Part shown: positions 6,606 to 12,423 of the stretch, piece by piece | Layout: every line of letters begins with the position of its first letter | Position numbering within the stretch: the first letter of the stretch is position 1 | DNA from: DATBGS01 sp036557885 | Lineage (GTDB): Bacteria > Chloroflexota > Ktedonobacteria > Ktedonobacterales > DATBGS01 | Direction of reading: 5' to 3' | Length of the DNA: 12,746 bases | Assembly: GCA_036557885.1 (NCBI GenBank) | Contig: DATBGS010000154.1 | Location: 1 to 12,746, forward strand | Made by a program: the position numbers and the translations under genes | Notes under the pieces: generated by a model | Databases searched by the model: none | What the model was told of the DNA's origin: nothing | The model's input: only the letters and a program-made list of their open reading frames with translations

Positions 6606-6821
6606 CTAGCCCTGCTTGTGTAGATGTGTGCGACGATAGGCCCTGCCAAACACCTCGATCAGGGCATCATCTTTGGTATAGTTGTGGGCGGCTTGGGTGG
6701 CTTGCATACACCAGGTTCCTTCATTGCACCGGCATTGCTTCCCCTCTTTCGCTCCCTGCATCTCTGCTTGCTTCTTCATCTCCCGATACTCCTGCGTTCT
6801 GTAGTCATACAGTTTTGCCAT
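6606..6821 (-). CDS. Hypothetical 71-aa Cys-containing protein
   Basis: ATG 6821-6819 follows AGGAG with 7 bases spacing. The first half is a charged helix (YDYRTQEYREMKKQAEMQ). It is followed by a short cysteine cluster C30-x-C32-x5-C38 (KQCRCNEGTWCMQ) and a second helix. The protein ends HLHKQG at TAG. The cluster could bind a metal, but three cysteines with this spacing match no family I know. It lies in the small-gene cassette downstream of a 23-aa frame and upstream of the 134-aa Cys protein. Confidence 0.7.
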   Translation of the reverse strand: MAKLYDYRTQEYREMKKQAEMQGAKEGKQCRCNEGTWCMQATQAAHNYTKDDALIEVFGRAYRRTHLHKQG

Positions 6822-6862
6822 TGTTTTGCTCCTGATCGTCTAGACGGAAGCAAGCGAGGAAA

Positions 6863-6934
6863 CTACCCGAGTTGCTTCTTCAACCAATCGGCGATTGCCT
6901 CATTCTGCCGCGCCGTTAGCTGCTGCCCTTTCAT
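6863..6934 (-). CDS. Possible 23-aa small protein
   Basis: ATG 6934-6932 opens a frame that reads MKGQQLTARQNEAIADWLKK and ends QLG at TAG. The composition is that of a single amphipathic helix, not of random sequence, and the frame sits co-directionally in the gap between two cassette genes, 24 bases after the preceding stop. The ribosome site is weak (GAG about 8 bases upstream). It could equally be the end of a truncated protein. No family is known to me. Confidence 0.35.
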   Translation of the reverse strand: MKGQQLTARQNEAIADWLKKQLG

Positions 6935-6957
6935 AGACAGTGCTCAAATAAATCATA

Positions 6958-7113
6958 TCAGTTCAGGCGGCACAGCACTACCAAGGAAGCTACGCAGTCA
7001 ACAACCAGCGCGAGCCCAAGCGCTCCAACTGTCCTGTTGAAAACACTTTCGGCGATTGCCCTCTCAGATAACTCCTGTTAGTCCTTATCTCGCCTGGGAT
7101 ACTTGTTCTTCAT
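6958..7113 (-). pseudogene. Possible small membrane protein interrupted by TAA at codon 12
   Basis: From ATG 7113-7111 the frame reads MKNKYPRRDKD, then TAA (7080-7078), and continues in the same frame as QELSERAIAESVFNRTVGAL followed by GLALVVDCVASLVVLCRL to TGA 6960-6958. The second part is a plausible transmembrane helix with a positive residue before it. CAA to TAA would explain the stop. A second ATG at 7120 with a better ribosome site (GGGAG) opens another frame of 11 codons that also ends at once. The gap would otherwise be about 220 bases of non-coding DNA inside a tightly packed cassette. It may not be a gene. Confidence 0.35.
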
Positions 7114-7151
7114 AGATCATCCGCTTGCGCTCCCTTCGTTCGCCTGCACTC

Positions 7152-7364
7152 TCACTCACAGCGATACTCTTCTTCGCTCAGTTGTGCCCGTATCGCGCCT
7201 ATCGGGCAATCCGCTGTATGCGCGCAATCCACCACCTCCCGACTGGGCATGCCACAGAGGGTGCATGCCCAGGGGTGCTGGATATCTCGTGGCACGCGAT
7301 AGGCTGCCTGGCGCACGATACGGATGGCTTGTGCTCTGGTCAAGCGGATCGATGGCTCTGCCAT
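7152..7364 (-). CDS. Hypothetical 70-aa protein with a four-Cys cluster
   Basis: ATG 7364-7362 lies 4 bases after the stop of the upstream gene, whose end supplies the ribosome site (GAGGA). The N-terminal half is a basic helix (RLTRAQAIRIVRQAAYRV). The second half holds C34-x2-C37-x9-C47-x5-C53 (WACTLCGMP, then VVDCAHTADCP), a good single zinc site with H49 as an alternative ligand. A fifth cysteine stands next to the C-terminus. A basic helix joined to a zinc knuckle suggests nucleic-acid binding, but that is inference; no family is recognised. Confidence 0.75.
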   Translation of the reverse strand: MAEPSIRLTRAQAIRIVRQAAYRVPRDIQHPWACTLCGMPSREVVDCAHTADCPIGAIRAQLSEEEYRCE

Positions 7365-7368
7365 GCTT

Positions 7369-7630
7369 TCATCCTCTTCCCAGGGGTAGGTGAAGCGTCC
7401 TGGTCGCTGTGGTGCTTCTCAAGTCCCACGCTCGATGCAGCGCGAGGGCCGAAAGCCGCAGGGTCTCTCCCTGACTCCAGTTGTCGAGCGTGTAGTCCGG
7501 TGGAAAGCCAACCGGCCCGTTTTCATGGTGGTATCCATCGCTCCTGCCTCGGCGAGAGACGTGGCGTACTCCTCCAGCCTGCAAATCAGGAGGGGTGAGA
7601 GCTTCATGAGCAGACCCCACGCGCGGTCAT
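7369..7630 (-). pseudogene. Hypothetical protein (about 86 aa), frameshifted near its start
   Basis: ATG 7630-7628 overlaps the stop of the 97-aa gene (ATGA) but reads only MTARGVCS before TGA. Removing one base from the run of four C at 7615-7618 joins MTARG to the frame SAHEALTPPDLQAGG, which continues to GYHHENGPVGFPPDYTLDNW and ends LHLPLGRG at TGA 7371-7369. The corrected length is 87 codons exactly. A GTG at 7620 could start the second frame directly, without a ribosome site. In the third frame LEEYATSLAEAGAM is also protein-like at 7580-7535, so two compensating shifts are another possibility. The family is unknown. Confidence 0.55.
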
Positions 7631-7920
7631 CCTCGACGCTGGGCAACAAACTCTGGAGTTGCAAATGGCGCGCTCGACTCCTCGTGGACTCGGACCAGAA
7701 AACCGCCTGCGTACTCCTCCACAATCAGGCGTATAGAGGTTGGTGCGGCCAGCGCCTCTCTGCTCTTACTGACGCAAAACTGAAGATACCAGTGTGAACT
7801 GTAGGCGGCGCCTGGCACCAGAAGCGCAGCAGAGAGATCATGGACAAGTTGGGGATCCTGATAGCCCCAGATTGCGAGTGCGGTGTGTGCTGCCTCCAGC
7901 ACGTGTTGAGGAGTCTCCAT
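7627..7920 (-). CDS. Hypothetical 97-aa protein
   Basis: ATG 7920-7918 follows GGAAG with about 6 bases spacing. The N-terminus is helical (METPQHVLEAAHTALAIWGY), and the middle and end are strand-rich (HWYLQFCVSKSREALAAP, then IRLIVEEYAGGFLVRVHEE). It is intact and well formed, yet I do not recognise it. Its stop overlaps the next start by four bases (ATGA), so it is cotranslated with the following gene. It begins 49 bases after the preceding frame. No signal peptide or membrane segment is visible. Confidence 0.75.
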   Translation of the reverse strand: METPQHVLEAAHTALAIWGYQDPQLVHDLSAALLVPGAAYSSHWYLQFCVSKSREALAAPTSIRLIVEEYAGGFLVRVHEESSAPFATPEFVAQRRG

Positions 7921-7968
7921 CTGTTTCTTCCGATCTGCGTTTCAAGCGTGAGCGTGGGACCAGCAGGT

Positions 7969-8167
7969 TCAGGCCGGTGTATCGCTGCCCGGAAACGACT
8001 CCAATGCTGCTTCGAGGACCGTGCAGTGCAAGCTCTCTGGCAGGTGCGGCACCTGATTCTGGCGGTGGTGCGCTAGGTCTTTCTCGAGGTGGCTTCCTGT
8101 TTTTGAAAAGTGGCTTCGGCTGCTCTGACGTTTCCTGGCTGCCAAAGCGCGGTGGTCTGTGGAACAT
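7969..8167 (-). pseudogene. Hypothetical protein (about 65 aa), frameshifted in an A run
   Basis: ATG 8167-8165 has a strong AGGAGG ribosome site 4 bases upstream and reads MFHRPPRFGSQETSEQPKPL, then FK. At the run of five A on the coding strand (8104-8100) one extra base moves the protein-like signal to the next frame, TGSHLEKDLAHHRQNQVPHL, then PESLHCTVLEAALESFPG and TGA at 7971-7969. With the extra base removed the gene is exactly 66 codons. Unshifted, the first frame runs on to 7838 as Pro/Arg/Ser-rich sequence overlapping the next gene by about 80 bases, which is unlikely. The function is unknown. Confidence 0.5.
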
Positions 8168-8265
8168 GAATCCTCCTGCTCGCTTCTGCTCTTATACACG
8201 AGGTCACCGTGTCTTACCAGGGTGGGACAGCTTCTCTAGGCAGGGCCTCTCTACTCCTTCTCTTA

Positions 8266-8443
8266 TCAGTCTGCCTGCCGCCCAAGGTGCTGGCACGAGC
8301 GCGCCAACGGACATAAGCAGAACACTGGTTTGTGGCCGTGTGAGGGAAGAAGTAATACAGGGTTGCCGATGCACAAGCAGGTGACAAACTCCGCTTGCGC
8401 TCTCAGGCTTCGGTGGTGATGCGCTCACTTTGGCATCGCTCAT
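8266..8443 (-). pseudogene. Possible first gene of the cassette, Cys-rich, frameshifted
   Basis: From ATG 8443-8441 the frame reads MSDAKVSASPPKPESA. Near 8395 the coding-like signal moves to the next frame, AQAEFVTCLCIGNPVLLLPS, and then HGHKPVFCLCPLARSCQHLG to a double stop TGA-TAA at 8268-8263. Removing one base gives 59 codons. The paired CxC and CxCx6C motifs resemble a zinc or iron-sulfur site. No ribosome site precedes the ATG, and the unshifted frame is open to 8204, so the model is uncertain. It would be the first gene after the promoter at 8669-8641. Confidence 0.35.
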
Positions 8444-8640
8444 CGTGGGCCGATCAGGGCGCTCACGGAGGATGTTCGTCGCGAAGCGAGGGTCAGATGG
8501 TCGCTCCCATCGTCGTCGACCCATGCATCACACGGAGCCACAGGAGGGATTTGCTCGTCACAACTGGAGCAAAGACCAATAACACCTTTCTGGTGGCTGG
8601 GTTAGCGCCCTGTGAAGTGATGTTGTTGGGGACTACACAG
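8444..8640. other. Leader region of the leftward cassette, no gene seen
   Basis: Between the predicted transcription start near 8634 and the first possible start at 8443 I find no frame with a ribosome site and no strong hairpin. A frame from 8524 leads into the 8443 gene on the minus strand, but its first 27 residues are Arg/Pro-rich and lack a ribosome site. The leader is thus about 190 bases long if the promoter is real. Confidence 0.4.
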
Positions 8641-8669
8641 AGCATATCAGCAAAACAACCACAAGTCAA
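8641..8669 (-). promoter_or_regulatory. Predicted promoter of the leftward small-gene and integrase cassette
   Basis: On the minus strand TTGACT (8669-8664) and TATGCT (8646-8641) are separated by 17 bases. The -35 box matches the consensus at five of six positions, the -10 box at four. It points at the whole leftward run of genes from 8443 to 3398 and is the best promoter-like pair I found between the desaturase and the integrase. Confidence 0.55.
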
Positions 8670-8749
8670 GCATTTCTTTTCCAGGCGATGGGCGCCAGTC
8701 TTGAAGAGGCGATCTTTTCCTCTCTAGTTGCAGAAGCGGGGAAGGCGGC

Positions 8750-9617
8750 TTAGGCGCTCTCTTCGGTTGTCTCAGTGGCTAACGGCTCGGTGTGCATCTG
8801 GCGCAGAGCACGGCGCGCCACCGCCGCCGCTGGCACCCGGTAGACCTCTTTGGCTAATCCCGCCCGCTCCAAGGTCCAGATCAGATAGCCCGAGAGATCG
8901 AATTGGCACCAATGCAGCCCGTGGAAGACTGAGTGGGGGAAGGCGTGATGATTGTTATGCCAGCCCTCCCCGAACCCCAGCAACCCCACCAGCCACTCGT
9001 TGCGGCTGCGGTCCGTCGTCTCAAATTCTCGTTTGCCGAAGGTATGGCAGACCGAGTTGACACTCCAGGTCACATGATGGGTCAAGAAGATCCGCACCAG
9101 ACCACCCCAGAGCAGGCCAGTCCATCCCCCAGCAGCAAGGGGATGACCATGCCCAGGACCGCCCAGAGCCAGAAGGTTCGGCTCATGAAGACTACTAGCC
9201 GGTCTTTTACCAATTGCGGGCAGTACCGGTTGGGATCGCCGTCATCATCACCGAATAGCCATCCGATATGGGCATGAAAAAAGCCATCAACGGGACTATG
9301 GGGGTCTCCCTCCCGGTCAGAAAGGGCATGATGCTTAACATGTGTCGCTGCCCATTGGAGCGCAGGCCCCTCCACCGACATCGAACCGAGGAGGAGCAAG
9401 AGACATTTGACGATGGGGTGGGGGCGAAAACTCCGATGGGTCAACATGCGATGGTAACCAACAGTGACCCCAAAGGCCACAAGGGCATACATAATAAAAT
9501 TAAATCGGGCCAATGGACGGCATGTGCCCACAAGAGGCGCAGGGCAAGTCCTGTGGACAGGAGGAGAACGACAACGCCAACAAGGATCACCGCTTTCGTG
9601 ACTGGGAAGGATCGCAT
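8750..9617 (-). pseudogene. Delta-9-type fatty-acid desaturase (acyl-CoA/acyl-lipid), two frameshifts
   Basis: Three successive frames make one desaturase. It starts at ATG 9617-9615 behind GGAG with the hydrophobic AVILVGVVVLLLSTGLAL. Near 9500-9515 (a GGCCC stretch) a one-base deletion shifts it to the frame VAFGVTVGYHRMLTHRSF. At the G run 9126-9130 a second one-base deletion shifts it to VRIFLTHHVTWSVNSVCHTF. The three histidine boxes are all present, near residues 56-61 (HRMLTH), 93-97 (HVKHH) and 221-225 (HNNHH). With two bases restored the gene is exactly 290 codons. Such membrane di-iron enzymes introduce a cis double bond into long acyl chains. As written no active protein can be made. 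Confidence 0.88.
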
Positions 9618-9799
9618 GGTATCTCCGCTCGTAGATATTCCAACACAGTTGTGGAACACTCATAAGAGACGCCGCGCAGCAGAAAGTCTCACTATATTTT
9701 AAATAATGGTACTTAATTTAGGTAGATAATGATGTGTTAGCCGAATAGTAATACTGCACCTTTGCGGGAAAATGGCCGACACTGCCTCTGAACGTTGGC
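9618..9799. other. AT-rich region between desaturase and the rightward operon
   Basis: The stretch 9690-9760 is much richer in A and T than the rest of the window. On the minus strand it carries ATATAGT near 9699, a possible -10 box for the desaturase, but I cannot pair it with a -35 box at a normal distance. No gene is visible. The opposite side ends in the promoter at 9800-9828. Confidence 0.35.
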
Positions 9800-9828
9800 T
9801 GGACACGGACATACGCGCATGGTATAGT
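9800..9828 (+). promoter_or_regulatory. Predicted promoter of the pseudo-receiver / coiled-coil operon
   Basis: TGGACA at 9800-9805 and TATAGT at 9823-9828 are 17 bases apart, each with five of six consensus bases. The transcription start is expected near 9835, just before a possible small leader ORF and about 210 bases before the first longer gene. Confidence 0.6.
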
Positions 9829-9844
9829 GATGGAAGAAGCCACC

Positions 9845-10012
9845 ATGGGCACAAACACTTTTCAGGAGAAACGCCCAGGGATTCAGTGGTACACGCGTGG
9901 AGCACGTGTCGGCCTAGCCGAGACTCCAGCGGTGGCACATCTAGCAGGCAGTCTTTACGGCCAACTGCTTCTGTCTCACCTTTGGGACAGAAGCAGTTGG
10001 TCGTCGTGTTGA
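9845..10012 (+). CDS. Possible 55-aa leader ORF
   Basis: ATG 9845 opens a frame that begins MGTNTFQEKRPGIQWYTRGA and continues RVGLAETPAVAHLAGSLYGQ before running through the hairpin at 9961-10000 and stopping at TGA 10010-10012. GGAAG lies 8 bases upstream, but the predicted transcription start is so close that the site might be barely transcribed. The first 40 residues look like protein; the end is the translated hairpin. It could be a small protein, a leader peptide whose translation affects the hairpin, or chance. In-frame starts exist at 9827 and 9830. Confidence 0.35.
   Translation: MGTNTFQEKRPGIQWYTRGARVGLAETPAVAHLAGSLYGQLLLSHLWDRSSWSSC
9961..10000 (+). terminator. Strong 15-bp hairpin before the pseudo-receiver gene (attenuator or processing site)
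   Basis: CCAACTGCTTCTGTC (9961-9975) pairs perfectly with GACAGAAGCAGTTGG (9986-10000) around a 10-base loop. No T run follows on either strand, so it is not a textbook intrinsic terminator. It lies about 125 bases after the predicted transcription start and 45 bases before the ATG of the next gene, which suggests attenuation, mRNA protection or a protein-binding RNA element. Confidence 0.55.
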
Positions 10013-10044
10013 GTCCCCTTCCCTGGCTTTGAGGAGTGTTCCTA

Positions 10045-10515
10045 ATGTGGCAAGCCCTCGCGGTGACCACTGATTCGAGCTTGCCAGAGGCACTCCGTGA
10101 ACAGCTTGAAGCACCCGGCTACGCGGTCGTAGAAGCAGGCACCGCTTCAGACGCGATCCAGTTACTCCAGACGAGTGGCCCGTGTCTGTTGATTCTATTA
10201 GCCCCGCTCGTGAGCCGACTCACGAGCCTCCCATCCCTGGCGCCTGCACGCCAAGACACCCGCCTGGACAACCCGTCGGCATACCTCCTCCTGGCCACCA
10301 ATCCTCCCTCGGCGCTCTCGACGACGGAGCTGACGCAGACTTCGCCCTGGATCACCGTCGTGGCCCCAGAAAACCTGGAAGAACTGCTCGAGTGTATGGA
10401 GCATGCCATCACTCCCCTGGGGGTGAATCCGGCGCTGCTGATGGCGCCTCGGCACGCTAGCCAAGGCTGTCAACTTGATGAGTCCTCCGAGCAAGGATAC
10501 CTCTTTGGGGCCTGA
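10045..10515 (+). CDS. Degenerate response-regulator receiver-like protein (pseudo-receiver)
   Basis: The start ATG 10045 follows GAGGAG with 8 bases spacing. The 156-residue protein follows a receiver fold: strand 1 (ALAVTTD), helix 1 and strand 2 (LREQLEAPGYAVVEA), strand 3 (CLLILLAPL), strand 4 (AYLLLAT), strand 5 (ITVVAPENLEELLECM). The phosphorylated Asp at the end of strand 3 is replaced by A53 and the conserved Lys before Pro by A107, so it cannot work as a normal phosphoreceiver. A tail of about 30 residues follows, with no output domain. A structural or protein-protein role is the most likely, perhaps with the coiled-coil proteins encoded next. The family call rests on pattern reading only. 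Confidence 0.65.
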   Translation: MWQALAVTTDSSLPEALREQLEAPGYAVVEAGTASDAIQLLQTSGPCLLILLAPLVSRLTSLPSLAPARQDTRLDNPSAYLLLATNPPSALSTTELTQTSPWITVVAPENLEELLECMEHAITPLGVNPALLMAPRHASQGCQLDESSEQGYLFGA

Positions 10516-10597
10516 AGGACAGCTCTTCTACGCCTTGCTGAAGCCGCCAGGAAAAGTATGATCAGTCGTGAAACATTTGTCAGAAAGGAAGGGGGCT

Positions 10598-10951
10598 ATG
10601 GACATCCGCCAAAGCATCCAAACACTCCAGCAGCAGCTAGGGGAGCAGGAGCAGCTGCTGTTGACCCTCCAGGCGGAGCAGGATCGGGAGCAGGAGCATC
10701 ATCAGGCGTTGTGTCAAGAGCGAGAGGCACTTCTGGAGGCACTGCTCCAGCGGCAGTCCTCCACCGCACTATCAGCCACACGCAATACGGCCATGCTTGT
10801 CCAGGCGCGTGTAGCGGTCTTACATTGCGAACTTGCCATTGCCTCCTCCCGTGTCAGGGCCATTGCTGCCCGAGTACGATCTGTTCTCCAAGCCTCCTGT
10901 GCGACACAACTGGCATTGGAGCAGTTGCAGCCCAAAGGATCCTTGTCGTGA
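10598..10951 (+). CDS. Coiled-coil protein 1 (117 aa)
   Basis: ATG 10598 follows GGAAGGGGG directly; an in-frame GTG at 10568 lacks a ribosome site. Residues 1-50 are a Gln/Glu-rich coiled coil (SIQTLQQQLGEQEQLLLTLQ). A short break follows (SSTALSATRN), then a second helix pair with cysteines (VLHCELAIASSRVRAIAARV). There is no signal peptide or membrane segment. The layout and an ungapped alignment match the protein at 11251-11649, so the two may be old duplicates. The gene lies 82 bases after the pseudo-receiver gene on the same strand. The function is unknown; such proteins often act as scaffolds. Confidence 0.7.
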   Translation: MDIRQSIQTLQQQLGEQEQLLLTLQAEQDREQEHHQALCQEREALLEALLQRQSSTALSATRNTAMLVQARVAVLHCELAIASSRVRAIAARVRSVLQASCATQLALEQLQPKGSLS

Positions 10952-11250
10952 CGGGGTGTCTGGTTAGCCATCCGTTGCTGGAGCACCACACCCACCAGTT
11001 GTTCTGATCGGTCTCCCGCTTCTTCCCCGGCAAGGGAAAGGCTTTCCTGGCAGGGTGTTCGCTGTCTTCCTCCAGGAGCACCTGGCTTCAAAGAAAGCTG
11101 ACGAGGTATCCAGCGTGCTTCCAAACAAAGGAGGAGGCAGAATCGGGCAGCGTCCCCAGTGCATGTCAGCTGGACCAGCCAGGGGACAGTGTTCGCGTAC
11201 TTGACACAGCCTGCGAGAAGCCCGAGGACCAGGCAGAAAGGCAGAGAGCG
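10952..11250. other. Gap between the two coiled-coil genes
   Basis: No frame with both a start and a ribosome site is seen on either strand. A strong Shine-Dalgarno-like AAAGGAGGAGG at about 11129-11139 is not followed by a usable start codon, so it may mark a lost gene. TTGACA at 11201-11206 has no matching -10 box. The sequence is otherwise ordinary in composition. Confidence 0.35.
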
Positions 11251-11649
11251 ATGGAACAGCGTGCCATTATCGAGGAACTGGAATCCCAGTTGCGGCAGCA
11301 GGCGACGCTCTTTGATCATTTGCACTACAAGGAGACAGCCAAACGGCGTGAACGGCAGACATTACGGGAGGAACTGGCACGCGTGCTGGCTGCGATAGCC
11401 GAAGCGCAGGCGGTCGCACAAATCTCCTGCTCGCCCAATGTGCTGGCGGCCTTGTGTCTGCGCGCAGCCACCTTAAAGCACCAGATCGCCAGCATCTCGG
11501 TCCAGATTGGCGCTCTGGCCCAGCAAGCGGAGCGGGCAGAGGACAGCTACGAAGACACCCTCCAGCACCTGGAGTCTCTGACAGGTGGAAATCGTTCGGA
11601 GGAGCCTGACGAGTCTCCCGGTGAGTCTGGCCAGGATGAATCAACGTGA
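11251..11649 (+). CDS. Coiled-coil protein 2 (132 aa), possible paralog of coiled-coil protein 1
   Basis: ATG 11251 lies after AAAGGCAGAGAG, a moderate ribosome site. Residues 1-48 form a coiled coil (AIIEELESQLRQQATLFDHL), followed by a break (ISCSPN) and a second helical region (LRAATLKHQIASISVQIGAL). The last 25 residues are acidic and disordered (EEPDESPGESGQDEST). Compared without gaps with the 117-aa protein upstream, about 20 of 95 positions are identical, including the SxxxN break and the RxAxL that follows. It has no membrane segment. The 299 bases before it hold no convincing gene, although a TTGACA at 11201-11206 could belong to a separate promoter without a good -10 box. Confidence 0.7.
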   Translation: MEQRAIIEELESQLRQQATLFDHLHYKETAKRRERQTLREELARVLAAIAEAQAVAQISCSPNVLAALCLRAATLKHQIASISVQIGALAQQAERAEDSYEDTLQHLESLTGGNRSEEPDESPGESGQDEST

Positions 11650-11748
11650 GCACTGCTCCAGTGGCTCCAGCTGGAGGTCTCAGCGTTTCTGGGCTGCCAG
11701 TGTTTGTGCTTCGACCGCACAGTGATGGTAGGAAAAGGAATGGACCTC

Positions 11749-12063
11749 ATGCAATCTCCACAGGAAGAACCCCAAGCGCAGATTCTGCAACTGATCCCGG
11801 CTCCTGCACAGCTCCAGGCCAAGTTCGGGGCCAGGCAGACACCCGTCATTGAACTCCCTCTCATCTGCCTGGCCTTGGTGAAGCGAAAGGAGGAGGAAAC
11901 CATCGAGGGGGTCGTTGTCGAGCAGGGCAAGTTCACGCTGGTTTCCGAAATCAGCGGGTTTCTTGGGTATCGTGATGGCTGGAGCCGCCATGATGGCGTT
12001 GACTGGTTTCAAAAAGCCGAGGGATACCGTCAGGCACAACAGCAGTTGGAGGGCGAGCCGTAG
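11749..12063 (+). CDS. Hypothetical 104-aa protein
   Basis: ATG 11749 has AAGGA 9 bases upstream; an in-frame ATG at 11740 lies too close to that site, so 11749 is preferred. The N-terminus is Pro/Gln-rich (MQSPQEEPQAQILQLIPAPA). It is followed by strands (VIELPLICLALVKRKEEETI, then EGVVVEQGKFTLVSEISGFL) and a Gln-rich helical end. It looks like a small beta-rich soluble domain and has no signal peptide. I do not recognise the family. It is the last gene of the rightward operon, 99 bases after the second coiled-coil gene, and faces rpsU across a hairpin. Confidence 0.7.
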   Translation: MQSPQEEPQAQILQLIPAPAQLQAKFGARQTPVIELPLICLALVKRKEEETIEGVVVEQGKFTLVSEISGFLGYRDGWSRHDGVDWFQKAEGYRQAQQQLEGEP

Positions 12064-12137
12064 TCGGCAGCTTGAGAATGGTGAGGGCATCTGCCACTGG
12101 AAGCTATGTAGAGGACACACAACGGTGGAGATACCAA

Positions 12138-12168
12138 CCAGAGCAAGGAAGTCTCCCCCTTGCTCTGG
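12138..12168. terminator. Hairpin between convergent genes, probable bidirectional terminator
   Basis: CCAGAGCAAGG (12138-12148) pairs perfectly with CCTTGCTCTGG (12158-12168) around a 9-base loop. It lies 75 bases after the stop of the rightward operon and 70 bases beyond the stop of rpsU on the other strand. T runs are poor on both sides, so termination may be weak or the hairpin may protect the 3' ends. Confidence 0.55.
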
Positions 12169-12237
12169 AGTACCTTTCGTAGCTCTGTAATTTCACCTGG
12201 GAAGAACAGTTGTAAGTAGTGGACACCCCAGGAGCGG

Positions 12238-12423
12238 CTAGGACTTGAGCTTCCGAGCTCTGCGCTGCCTCGCTGCTGCCTTGCGTTTGCGTTTAGCACT
12301 GGGCTTTTCATAGTGGCGGCGGCGCCGTGACTCCGCCAGCACGCCATCCTGTTGAATTTTCCGATTGAACCGTTTGAGGGCGGCTTCGAAGGAGTCGTGC
12401 TCGCCAATCTTGACTTCTGACAT
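12238..12423 (-). CDS. rpsU: 30S ribosomal protein S21
   Basis: The 61-residue protein begins MSEVKIGEHDSFEAALKRFN and continues RKIQQDGVLAESRRRRHYEK, the conserved core of bacterial S21. It ends in a Lys/Arg-rich tail (RKRKAAARQRRARKLKS). S21 joins the small subunit late and helps mRNA base-pair near the anti-Shine-Dalgarno. The length is normal for the family. The start ATG 12423-12421 has AGGAGG 7 bases upstream. It is preceded by a leader of about 120 bases and a strong promoter, and seems to be transcribed alone. It is the only core gene in the window and is undamaged, in contrast to its neighbours. Confidence 0.95.
   Translation of the reverse strand: MSEVKIGEHDSFEAALKRFNRKIQQDGVLAESRRRRHYEKPSAKRKRKAAARQRRARKLKS

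Noticed and set aside
451..8443. Altered genetic code with TAA/TAG read as Gln
   Set aside because: Long intact genes such as the integrase use only CAA and CAG for Gln, and rpsU, arsC and others end normally at TAG or TAA.
8523..8582. A 19-codon plus-strand frame beginning ATG CAT CAC
   Set aside because: It has no ribosome site, no protein-like pattern, and lies antisense to the leader of the leftward cassette.
3398..8750. Attachment sites, tRNA gene or terminal repeats bordering the integrase cassette
   Set aside because: I compared the ends by eye and found no direct repeat of useful length, no tRNA-like fold and no CRISPR-type repeats; borders may lie outside the window.
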